Part shown: positions 49,606-59,930 of the stretch, one piece after another
Layout of the letters: each line of letters starts with the position of its first letter
Numbering within the stretch: the first letter of the stretch is position 1
Source of the DNA: Membranipora membranacea
Lineage: Eukaryota > Bryozoa > Gymnolaemata > Cheilostomatida > Membraniporidae
Length of the DNA: 64,000 bases
NCBI GenBank assembly: GCA_914767715.1
Contig: OU612065.1
Location: 36,952,001-37,016,000, forward strand
Direction of reading: 5' to 3'
Position numbers and translations under genes: made by a program
Notes under the pieces: model-generated
Databases searched by the model: none
Told to the model about the DNA's origin: nothing
Seen by the model: the letters and a program-made list of their open reading frames with translations, nothing else

Positions 49606-51954
49606 CAGAGATTTGATTTAATCCTCTATTTGCCGCTGAGGCTTTTTTTTTATAGTAAAGCTGTAACTGTCTGTGTGTATGACATGTTGTGCTAGTCTAC
49701 CTATCCAGAAGAATCATGAAACCTCTCTTTTTTTCATGTGTATCTCTTAATTAGTTAGACGGGCAATCAAATTTTATTCTTTTAAGCCATGTTCTTCCGG
49801 TTTTTTTTTTTGTTCTGATATGTGTTGGTTTATTGTTGCTAGTTGATTCCCCAACTAATGTTTCATGTAAAAATCAGCATCAAAGCTGTTTGTGTAAATG
49901 CACAAAAGTTTGTTCTCACACATCGTCATCCACTCGTCATCCTAGTGCAATGCACTTTGCAGAAACTTACTTTATAGACACAACCAAAGGTGACCACTCA
50001 GTATCATTAATATTCCTAGATATCTTTGTAATTAATAAACTATGGTCAGAGCTGTTGCTCCTTGGTCAGAGCAGCCCTTTGAATTTCAGCCTAGGCAATT
50101 TATAAGGTGTATTGACTGTCGATAGCAAGCATTACCTTAAAATTTGAAATTTTGCAGTTCTTGGCTCAAAAGTTCAAATTCAAATTCAAATTCAAATCAC
50201 AAGTGGCCTATTGGCTGTAGAATATTTGTTTTGGGTGTGGCTCCTACGAGTTCAGAATTAAACAAAAGGTATTTCTACCTTTTGGTTATTAGCCTTTGAA
50301 CCATAGAAAAGGATTTGAATCATTTATATTTCTTTTGAGACAGATTTCAAACATTTTGCCCAGGCACTTAGGCTTAAATGATTTACTCAGGTATGACTGC
50401 CCTTTTACATATTAACCTTTGAACCATGGAAATTTCTATTAGAGGAAATTTAAACCATAGATATTTAGATATATAATCATAGTGCTTCAAAACAAACCAA
50501 TCATATTACAGTAAAATAGGTGAGACCAGCTGCATCTAGCAATTTTCAGGAGTGACTGTCCAATCAAAGTGCTTCAAAACTAACCAAGCATGATAGAATC
50601 ACTGATGTCAGACCAGCTGCATCTAGCGATTTTCAAAATCATGGCTACAAAAAGCCAAAATTCTTGCTCTGGCTGTTGGAAGTTTTCTATGTCATAGGAT
50701 CAACTGCTGTTGTTCATACTACTCCCAAAGAGAAGATCAGGTATGAATCTAGTTCAGTTGGCAAAATTTGAAGCTGGGTGGGCAAAACTGTAGGTGTTTA
50801 TTGTGTGCAAAGATGGGCTCAGCTGCCACATAAGTTGTCTGAAGTCCCCTATTAGATGTCTATTAGAGTTGGGGATAAGATGTCTATGTCTATTCGGACC
50901 CGCACATGTTATCATAAAACAACTCCAAACACTAATCGTATTTAGAGTTGGGGATAAACATCATAGAAGATAATACAATTGGACCAGCTATTACCCGCTA
51001 TTGGCTATTAGCTCTTTGCTACTATTATGCATATATATTTGTTTGTATATAGTTTCTTACTGCGAAAGCAACTATATATCGATAATTAATTTCATAAATA
51101 GACAAAGTGTACACTGTGGCCCCACCTACATTTTACCCTAAGACACAACTATGGGTATTGGAAAAAACGTTGCATACATTATTCACAATTAAAGAATTTT
51201 GGCTGCTGAATCTAAAGTCAAAAATTGTTGCAGGCAGCAGCACATGCTCAGCGTTTAATCCAGGCCTTAGACAAGAAGAACTGTCATCCTAAGCATAATT
51301 ACTTTCTCCACAATCATAACCCTTAGTTAAATAACACTTATACAGTTTGTTGATCATTACTCCCAAGGCCCTTAATCATAACAACTTCATGAAAAACTTA
51401 AGAAGTGATGAATTGTTGCTCACAATAAATGTATTGTCATCATTAAATGAGCAATGTGCAGAAATGATGATAATTTCTAGCTTACCTAAGAAACCAGGAT
51501 ATTTTCTTGGTTGATTTAAATTTGATGGTAGCTTTTTCTGCAAAACCAAAATATAAGTCACAAATGTATTATTATATATATCGGCATTGCAGAGAAATAG
51601 AAAGTGTTTTTGATATGGTAAAAAGAGTAATAATAATAGTTCAAATAAAATAATTCAAAACCATTGGATATTTTGGTTTCATTCAAGGAATACCCAGTTT
51701 ATTTACTGTTAGCTGGGAAGAGTAACAGGCCGCCCTAGGCATGTATTTGATGGTGTATGTGTACAGCGGGTGGACTTTCATCAGACAGTTGGCTATCAAT
51801 ATAGTCCCAAACTATCAAGCTGATTCCTGCAACTAAATTGTTTAACATTTCTGATCTATTTTTCAGTTACCGATTGTTTGTAAATTCTTTTTTGATGCTT
51901 GCTCAACCAGCAGTCTCCCTACTGAAACAAAAACTCGGTCTAAAATCTTAACGT
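49606..51954. other. No gene seen
   Basis: AT-rich. A duplicated phrase of about 45 bp, around AGACCAGCTGCATCTAGC, occurs near 50522-50545 and 50606-50632. Nothing else is supported. Confidence 0.5.
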
Positions 51955-52250
51955 TCATGGTTATGTTGCCTCTGTTGTCACTTTTACCGTCTATTATATA
52001 GATAGATATCCTTCTTATGGAAATATAGGATACTACTGCTTGTCACAATTGGGTCTCATAACTCCAGGAATAACTCTTGCGTCATGGTAATTTTATATGT
52101 AAGATCAGCCATTTTAATTAAGGCCTCGTATCAAACAAGAAATTCACTGTTGTTATTTTTCCATCTATTGTGATTATTGATTTTGTTGTTATCTTTTTAT
52201 ACCATTACAGCACTTGCTTGTAATCTCAAATCACACAGATGAAAGGAAAA
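51955..52250 (+). pseudogene. MFS transporter relic (helices 9-12 region)
   Basis: Fragments in changing frames align with the intact gene: FMVMLPLLSLLPSII with LFMVMLSLLTLLPSII, GNIGYYCLSQLGLITPGITL with GYIGYYGVTHMGLITTGLTL, and KKFTVVIFPSIVII with SKFTVVIFPSIMIL. Stops and deletions separate them, and the Asn/Ser-rich loop is missing. It is another old copy, so the family has left at least four copies in this window. Confidence 0.8.
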
Positions 52251-53016
52251 CAATTAGGTCAAAACCAGGAAGGCAAAGCCTAATCAACCATTTATTATAT
52301 TTATGTGCATCTTAACATTATCAGGGAAACCATTTTTTTCGTTTCACATGTTTTAAATCTTATTTGGCTGTGTCAATTATCCCCTGATTAACTTGTCATC
52401 AGCAGGCTACAATCTGTGTTTCAAAAAATATATCAAATAATTTTTTTAAAAAGTCGAAGTCAAAAGTTATTTTATATCTTTATCCTTTAATTGAGTCAAC
52501 GTCAAGTGACCAAATTAGTCTAGGTGTGGCATTTATGTTAAAGCGATAATTGTTATTCTTAATATTCATCAAACTTGACATATCTCATGACCAGGATGGC
52601 AGTCAAATTTAATTGAAAGGAAAAATTCCTGGCAGCAGCAGTCATCCTTAAAAGAAAGTTCTACAGCTTGTAGAAGATTGATAAGTGGAATCGTGGACTA
52701 AATAAAAAACCTAGACAGGATATGGAACATTGAGTTACTGCATTGAACTGTATAGTAGCATTGTGTTATCATTAAATTTGCGATTTGTTTTCCAAAATGT
52801 CCCCTAAATATATCCTTGTCCTTATTTAAATATTGAAATTGTCACTGCTGTATCACTAGAAAGAGGACAAAAACTTTTGGGCATCAATCCATTTAATAGA
52901 TCAGCTTAATTGTAAATATATTCCTACAGAATCAGAATTTGCAGCATAGTGATACAATGTTCGATTAGGCCATTACACAACACTATGTTTTTTATGATGT
53001 TTCTATTCACAACTCT
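52251..53016. other. No gene seen
   Basis: AT-rich sequence without convincing frames or repeats. Confidence 0.5.
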
Positions 53017-53091
53017 AACTGAAGCTAAGCAACTCCGAGTCCAGATAGTACTTGGATGGGTGAGCGCCTGGGAATACTGGGTACTGAAGAC
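53017..53091 (+). pseudogene. 5S rRNA-derived fragment (3' two-thirds)
   Basis: GAAGCTAAGCA, a 15-base gap, AGTACTTGGATGGG, then GCCTGGGAATACTGGGTACTG reproduces the 5S rRNA from about position 45 to near its 3' end. The spacing equals that of animal 5S genes, so the internal promoter blocks (box A, intermediate element, box C) are recognisable. The first ~45 bases of a 5S gene are absent and no T-run terminator follows, so it is a pseudogene or the head of a 5S-derived SINE. Confidence 0.8.
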
Positions 53092-54147
53092 ATATGATAA
53101 CTATCAAATTCCAAATTTTTTATAAAGAAACTTACCAGTACCTGCTACTTGCTGCCTCATTCCTCGAGAGTTGAGTCCTACGCTGTGAGAGTGGCGTGTA
53201 GTCCGACAGAATGCTAAACAATCAAGCTGAGGGTGATGTTGTGTTTAGGTGATTGTTGCCATATCGTCTTTAATGTGTTACAAGTATTGGGTCCATGTTC
53301 AAAAAATCATTTGCAGAAAGACAAAGACGATTTAAGGAGCCATCAAACATGAGCATGACAAATGGCTAATTCCCAAAAAGCTGCCGGAACATCCAAAATC
53401 TAAAAAAGTTGCCATGCGTCTTTTAGCATTAATAGCCGAGTAACAGCATTTTGCTGCCGCCTGGATACCTGGCCTCGAATGTTCGTATAGATCTATTTTT
53501 TTGTGACTTTTTATTGACTCTTCCAAAAATACCTGTCAAATCCTATTTACCTTATTCCGTCAATGAAAGTGAAATGTCAAACTTGACTGGGTGTAAGTAT
53601 TCGATCATTTAGTCCACATTTATTTTGACAAAGTCTATTGTAAGATTCTTTTGATTATTTTTCTATTATTTTCTTTTTAATGGCTTGGCCTTATTTGTCA
53701 CCTGTGTGACTTTGTTTGGCCAAAATAAAGTATATATACAAAAAAATAGTTATGATGAGAATACAGAGTTGTCTGCTTTGGCACAATGGATACACAACTC
53801 ACTATAATGAAACTGGATTCTTGTTATTTCGCATATACGTGGATAAAGGGGCGGATTTTCTTACTAGTTCATGCTAACTTGAATCCTGGAACCAACAACT
53901 GCCGTCTCATATTTAGTACTCATATTTTCTACCATGTATCTCCAAATCGTGCCTTACATGTCTTATTTTTACTCCAAAAAAGAGCATTTGGGGTTAATAT
54001 CCAAAACATCCCTTGGTACCAACTAATGAATCGCCGAGATCCTTTCACATTTTACCCATTGATATGGAATAAATATATATACCTCAGTATACCAAAACCA
54101 ATGCTCAACAAATAACTTACTAGCATTACCAGTCACTTCTACAGATA
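53092..54147. other. No gene supported
   Basis: A 109-codon frame at 53786-54115 contains LFLLQKRAFGVN, faintly like the C-terminal region of LINE RT proteins (LQKRA-R-I). The evidence is too thin to call an element. Confidence 0.35.
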
Positions 54148-54200
54148 ACTTACTCCCGAACTTCTACAAAAGACCATAAAAGATAAAGTGCTCTCTAATA

Positions 54201-54270
54201 ACACAGCCAGCCCTTAAAAGCGTTTGGGATGGCGATCGCCATCCCGAACGATTTTAAGGGCTGGCTGTGT
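54201..54270. repeat. 70-bp spacerless palindrome flanked by CTAATA direct repeats
   Basis: The arms 54201-54235 and 54236-54270 are reverse complements at 33 of 35 positions, with centre GGGATGGCGATCGCCATCCC. CTAATA stands directly on each side (54195-54200 and 54271-54276), extendable to CTAATAAC by overlap. Removing it with one repeat leaves the LINE ORF1 frame open across the join. That is what an insertion with target duplication into the LINE predicts. It has no coding capacity and may be a minimal MITE. Confidence 0.85.
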
Positions 54271-55789
54271 CTAATAACCTTACTTTCGTGGTCGAAGAGT
54301 ACAACATGCCATCTGTCATTAGATGCTACTACTGCCATGGATACAAGCACAAAGCATCATCTTGCCCCAATCAAAAAGCCTGTTTCAACTGTGGTGGTGC
54401 TACCATGGTGATCAATGTTCTGAGGTCCCTAATTGTGTCAACTGTAAAGGAGATCATCGAGCGTCATCCATAACTTGCCCAGTATATATCTGAAATTATC
54501 TCACGGAATGTTCTCTAGATCTGTTCATGCAACTGAGTATTCACCCTCAAGTTCCGATTGACTAGAGAATTCCAACACAAACAACGATGTGTCCGAAAAC
54601 TGCGTTCTTCCTGCAATATACATCCATAATATCAGCGCACTAAATCTAGAGAAGTATAATGAGCTAAAAGTTCTGGCGAAGCACCATGATCTTATATTTC
54701 TGACTGAATCTTGGCTGTTTATGCCAGGGATACACTTTCAGTGCAGAAGCTATGTACATATTCTGACCGATCTGTATCTGCCTACTGGTTTATGATTCAC
54801 CAAGCAAACATGCCATTTGTTATATTTGCTGTAATTTACCACTCCCCCCCCAGGTTTGCCAAAATTGTCAAAGGATGGGACAGTGGACCACATATATCCA
54901 CTGATTCCAAACTATTGCATAAGCACTCATCAGCAAAATTATTCATCTGTGGAGATTTTAACGACCTGGATACTGAGTCAATAACAAACATTATCCCAGT
55001 TCAACAGATAGCGAAATTCCCTACTCGATATGACAGTTGTTTAGATCTCATATTCACAGATATTGCTGAGTACCTTGAATCGGGTTGTGTGTCTTTGCCA
55101 CCAATTTTGACTAACGATCACTGTGCCATTTCTGTGCCTGCGGTAAATAGTAAGAGAGCTCCGAATTACAGTACCATAAGAAAACGCAACATCACTCCTG
55201 CGTCGAAAGTAGCTGTAACAAGAGAGTTGTCCTCCCTCTCATGGTCAAATCTATTCAATGCAAACACAGTTGATGAGAAGGTTGATACCCTTCACAACAC
55301 TATCAATAGTATACTAGAGAAACATTGTCCAGTTAGGAGCGTGCGCGTTCCTTCTGGTAAACCGGTATTAACATCACCACTAATCCGCAAACTTCAGCGT
55401 GCTAAATAGAGAGCTCATAAGAAAAACAACCCAACCTGGAAATTCTTGGCCAAGATGCTGTCGTCACAACTTAAACAACAAATGGCTTAGCAGACTTCGG
55501 ATAATGTGAATGAGACTGTTCAAGGAAGCAAAAGCTGGTGGAAAAACCACAAACAGCTCACTGGAGACTGGCACAATGCACGTCCTGCACCGTTCATATC
55601 GATGAATGGTAACTGGCTGTCCCACTCTCGATGGACATCAAAGCTATGTGCCCATATAGGCCTACCCTTCTTTACCTGATGATTGTGTTTCTGTCTCTGT
55701 TAATGAAATGGAAGTTTTCAAACATCTTTGAGGTATAACGACTCACTAGTCTACTAATAAAGAGGATCACCAAAAACAACGCACATCTG

Positions 55790-56680
55790 TTGTCACTTCC
55801 AATAACTAATATAATCAACAAAGTTCTTGAAAGCGGTCATGTCCCCATGCTTTGGAAAAGAGCAGAAGTTACTCCATTGAATAAAGTGAAGACACCTTCT
55901 ACCATTAAGGTGCTCAGACCTATCTCGTTGCTCTTCCATGTAGGAAAAGTTACGGAGAAAATCATATCTGAGCTGATCAAGGTGGAACACCCCAGTTTTG
56001 ATGATCAGTATGCATATACTAAAGGAATGAGCACCACTGACGCTCTAGTGAAATTTACAACGGAAAATGCGTCTAGTCATGATGATAAACAGAATGTTGC
56101 TGTTCAGGCTTTGATGCTGGATTTCAGCAAATCTTTTGATAAAATGCACATTGCTATTCAAAAACTTCTAATTTTAAATACCAGTCCTAGTCTCGTCAGA
56201 CTGATGATGAGTTTCTTCAATGAAAGATGGCAGAGAGTGAGGTACGCAGATGTATATTCATCATATGGGTGCTGCATAATAGGAGTTCCACAGGGTACTA
56301 TTATGGGACCGCTCTTGTGGAACATTTTTGTGCATGATCTGCTGCCCGAAATAGCTTGTATTAAATACGCAGATAACACTACAGTTCATAATGTGGTAGA
56401 AAGCTCGGAAGTGCGCATAGAAAACTCGACATCTCATAAAGCATCTCTCGTATTTCATGACAAACCTCTACAGTCTGCAGCTGATTATGCGGCAAGCTGG
56501 TGTGAAGAAAATTCAATGCTGTTAAACGTCACTAAGTCACGATCACTGACTCCAACCCTTCAAAAGAACATCATCTGTGATCCTATCAAGATAAATGACA
56601 TGCCCATCTCACAAAATTCATCAGTCAAACTTTTAGGAGTTTGCTCTGACAATCATAATGAGATTCAGTGCTCACGTTGA
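55790..56680 (+). pseudogene. LINE reverse transcriptase domain, active site altered
   Basis: Motifs in order: LRPISLLFHVGKVTEKII, ALMLDFSKSFDKM (motif A, Asp kept), GVPQGTIMGPLLWNIFVHDL (motif B), IKYADN (motif C, where YADD is expected), then the thumb-side SWCEENSMLLNVTKS. The second Asp of motif C is Asn, which should abolish polymerisation. A frameshift near 56650 separates the remaining C-terminus. No RNase H was seen. Confidence 0.85.
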
Positions 56681-57115
56681 CTCTGTAATAACTAAGTTAA
56701 GGCCAGCTGTGCATTCCATTATTCGGCTCAGGAAAGTTGGGGTCTCCACGTCTAGTCACATTATATAGATCGAGATTTCTGTCAGTGATCTCGTACGCAG
56801 CAGTTGGTTCCCATACTTATCGAAAGGGGACAAGGAGATTCTTGAAAGACTACAGAAGTTATGTCTCAGGGTTATTTTGCCATGGTTAGAACATTATGAT
56901 GAGCGTATTTCAGCATTAAATTTAACAGAACTAAGTGTTTATCTGGACACATGCTGCCTAAAGTATGTCAATAATGTGAGAAAGAACACCAGCCATCCAC
57001 ATCACCATCATCTTTGTCACCTAGCAACAAATGACTGGCACCATCATAAAACCACGACCCTCCCTAAATCCAATACTGCTCTTTGCAGAAAAAGCTTCTT
57101 TTTTTTATAAATACT

Positions 57116-58520
57116 CATAAATATGTCAATGCCTTCTTATTGCTTCTTTTATTTGCTTCATGCATTGATCGGTGGTTAATAAAGTTCATAATATATTATT
57201 TATAATGATTCACACTTATGTGAAAAGAAATTTCCTTGTAGGAGAAATGGAAGAAATAAAAAAACAATATTGCATTTCCTCAGCAAGCATAGAAACTCGG
57301 GTGGACTAGTGCTAAGATTCAGGTCTAACTAGAAGTAACAATGTACTAGTAATTGATAGTACAAGTGGTGTGACTGACAAGTGCTAACTGAATGGGTGAG
57401 TGGAAACTGGATACAAACAAAGTGAAAACCCAACTCCGTCCGGACTCGAGGTGGCAACACCTGTGGGTCGGAACTCGATTCAATACCCGTTCCAACTCAA
57501 ACATTTATGGTCTTTTATGCATCATGTTTTACGTTATGCAAAAATTACACAGAGTTGATCTGTTTTTAATGGTCATTGTTCATAGTAGAAGAATTTCTCT
57601 CAAAAGCGTATGATCTGTACCAAATAAGTGGCCGAAATTTTGGATTCTTCAACCGATTCACAAAAAATATTATTATGTTTCAAATTCTTGATTTGGCATG
57701 AGCTGAGTATGAATCTTTGCTTGAACTGAGGTACTTTCTGTATTTGTTGTCGGGTATAAAATCGTTTGCACAGAGTTCAGCAAAAAGCTGGTTCAAACGA
57801 GTTGTTTCGTGTGTAATCGACCCAAGCCTGAAAGATAGCCGGAACCCAAAAAGCCGACCAGGTTCTGATTTTCAAAACTCCTTCCAGTACTAATTATTGT
57901 TACCACTCAAACCATTTTTCAAAGCTGTCATATACAAAGCCACATTTCTTTATAATGGTGCAAACAGGAAATTCCAACAGCTTGCCGCTTTGCATATCAA
58001 GTTTGTCAGAATCGTACTCAACAGATTTTGAGAACTTCAAAAATATTTTTGTGAGGTCTAGTAAATGTCTTTTGGACAGCTTGATTGACATGATGTGTAT
58101 GTGTATGACACATATCTGCTTTTGATGCTCTATGGTCATAATGGTATATACATACAAGCAGCATTTTAAATTGTCTATATTTTCACTCACTCACAAAAAT
58201 CATACATTTAATGATGTGACATGAAAAGCCATGTTACACTTGTGTTTCCAACATGACATGCTATGTTGGTATTTGGATTGGAAATCATGATTACCTAAAG
58301 CTGTTTATTTGAATGCGTTCAGGTCAACAAGTTTCTAGGGCTGTCTGTGCGAGATGTGGGAGATGAGGCGTACAATTACCAGATTTATGGGGTGACAAGC
58401 TCCACCCTTCTAGGATATGGAGAGATTTGGAGATTGGAGAATCAAAAATAGGTATAAAACTTACAGTTAGGCATTTAAGATCTCCATTACATCAATAGAT
58501 CTGGACCAGGGCAAACCAGT
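57116..58520. other. No gene seen upstream of the intact MFS gene
   Basis: Only small frames occur. The 5' flank of the MFS gene is unlike that of its pseudogene copy, which is replaced by word array A. No promoter element is asserted. Confidence 0.5.
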
Positions 58521-59930
58521 ATGGTGAGTGCTTCTGCGACTTGTAATAATCAACCAACAACCAGTAAGATGTCTGGATTCATGAGATGGAGGGAACATTT
58601 TCCTGTCATTTATATCATGGTGCTAGTCAACAAGCTGACACTCTCTCAGCAGACTGCTAGCATTGCTCAACTTGATTCGACACTTAGCATAGGACTTACT
58701 CTTGGTTTATACATCATCGGAAAACTCATAGGAAATATACTTTTCAGTAAACTTGTACTTGTATATCAGATCAAAGCCACTCTTCTTGGATCAACCGTTA
58801 CTGCTGTTGTGGCTGCTTCTGCAAACCTAACTCTATACTACACCAAGGACATGATATCTGCTTGGTCGATAACAACCACGGTTGTTCTACAGTGTGTAGT
58901 TCAGCTTCTAATAGGCATAGGAACCGGAAATAAGGGAGCCATCGCCACCTACATATCAGCAACTGTGGATAAAGAGAGAATAGGCAGAACCAATCTTAGA
59001 ATCAGTTGCTACGAGATGATTGGTTACTCTGTTGGACCGTTGACAGTGATCAGTCTAACTTATGCTCCCCTTCCCACTGTGATTGCGTCAATCGCTCAAA
59101 TTGTAATTCAAGTCGTCATCGTATTTGTTTTACTGTTGATGAAAACCTCCAGTGAATGCGTTATCAAGAAATCACCAGATCATGAAGACAAGAGTTATGC
59201 TCTTTTGTTCCGTACCATATTACAATACCTGCCTCTTGGTGTTTGCTCCAGTGTGTTTGGTTTGTATGTCGCGGTTGCTGTCACAATATCTCAGACATAC
59301 TTTACCCAGTGGAATAATGAGACAGTGGTTAGATATCATGCTCTAACATTGCTCATTGCATCGATGATCGTGCTTTTCTTTTCGCACAATATGAAGGCGG
59401 TTATGAAAGAAAAGCACATAAAATCAGTACCTAGGAACTCAGGCTTGTTCATGGTTATGTTGTCTCTGTTGACACTTCTGCCATCTATTATCTACATAGC
59501 AAAAGACTCACCTATATCTCCAAACCCCTCAACCGCATACAACACAAATTCTACGATGACATCTTCTCCTGATGGCTATATAGGATACTATGGCGTAACG
59601 CACATGGGTCTTATAACTACTGGATTAACTCTTGTAACATTCGGTAATTTTATCTGTAAAGTCAGTTATTTCACTGCTGTAGAGAAAGCTGTTGATGGCC
59701 ATCCTAGCCACATGGGCGTTTTGTCGGAAGTTTGGTGGCTTTCCTCCGGAATTGTCACTCTACTTTATGGCCTCATATCAAACTCGAAGTTCACTGTTGT
59801 TATTTTTCCGTCAATTATGATTTTGGTATTTGTTGTGATTTTCTTATCATATTACATTCATTGGCTTATAATTTCCCAGCACAAGGATGACAGTGCCTCC
59901 ATCGATCATGGTGTAGAATTAAAAGATTAA
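58521..59930 (+). CDS. Major facilitator superfamily transporter, MFSD8/CLN7-like, single exon, 469 aa
   Basis: A complete frame runs from ATG 58521 to TAA 59928-59930 without introns, unlike the 13-exon CNT genes. About 12 hydrophobic segments are seen, with a short polar N-terminus (residues 1-25) and a C-terminal tail (KDDSASIDHGVELKD). IGIGTGNKGAIATYISATVD (131-150) followed by KER matches the GLGTGN...Y-A--T-KER loop of the MFSD8/SPX-MFS group. An Asn-rich lumenal loop with NTNST and NNET sequons lies between late helices. Start choice: the pseudogene shares the same ATG; Met17 (MSGFMRWREHF) is an alternative. MFSD8 proteins are lysosomal membrane transporters. That location is inferred from the family only, and the substrate is unknown. 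An AATAAA lies near 60380. It may be a retrocopy, but no poly-A or target duplication was seen. Confidence 0.85.
   Translation: MVSASATCNNQPTTSKMSGFMRWREHFPVIYIMVLVNKLTLSQQTASIAQLDSTLSIGLTLGLYIIGKLIGNILFSKLVLVYQIKATLLGSTVTAVVAASANLTLYYTKDMISAWSITTTVVLQCVVQLLIGIGTGNKGAIATYISATVDKERIGRTNLRISCYEMIGYSVGPLTVISLTYAPLPTVIASIAQIVIQVVIVFVLLLMKTSSECVIKKSPDHEDKSYALLFRTILQYLPLGVCSSVFGLYVAVAVTISQTYFTQWNNETVVRYHALTLLIASMIVLFFSHNMKAVMKEKHIKSVPRNSGLFMVMLSLLTLLPSIIYIAKDSPISPNPSTAYNTNSTMTSSPDGYIGYYGVTHMGLITTGLTLVTFGNFICKVSYFTAVEKAVDGHPSHMGVLSEVWWLSSGIVTLLYGLISNSKFTVVIFPSIMILVFVVIFLSYYIHWLIISQHKDDSASIDHGVELKD

Larger units (their letters stand above)
54148..57115 (+). mobile_element. Non-LTR retrotransposon (CR1/Jockey-like), inactive
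   Basis: Order on the plus strand: an ORF1 end with CCHC zinc knuckles (CYYCHGYKHKASSC near 54325-54366, then CFNC with a frameshift before the next Cys/His set). Endonuclease pieces follow at 54589-55409 (LIFLTESWL; CGDFN; LDLIFTD; NDHCAI), with a frame change near 54720. Next are a connecting region with several stops (55410-55789), RT (55790-56680) and a C-terminal tail (KGDKEILERLQKLCL, near 56820, to about 57110). An AATAAA occurs at 57178. A 70-bp palindrome interrupts ORF1. Multiple frameshifts and an altered active site show that it cannot move by itself. Confidence 0.85.

Noticed and set aside
53786-54115. 109-codon frame with LLQKRA as a LINE C-terminus
   Set aside because: Only one short motif resembles the family and neighbouring blocks are missing.
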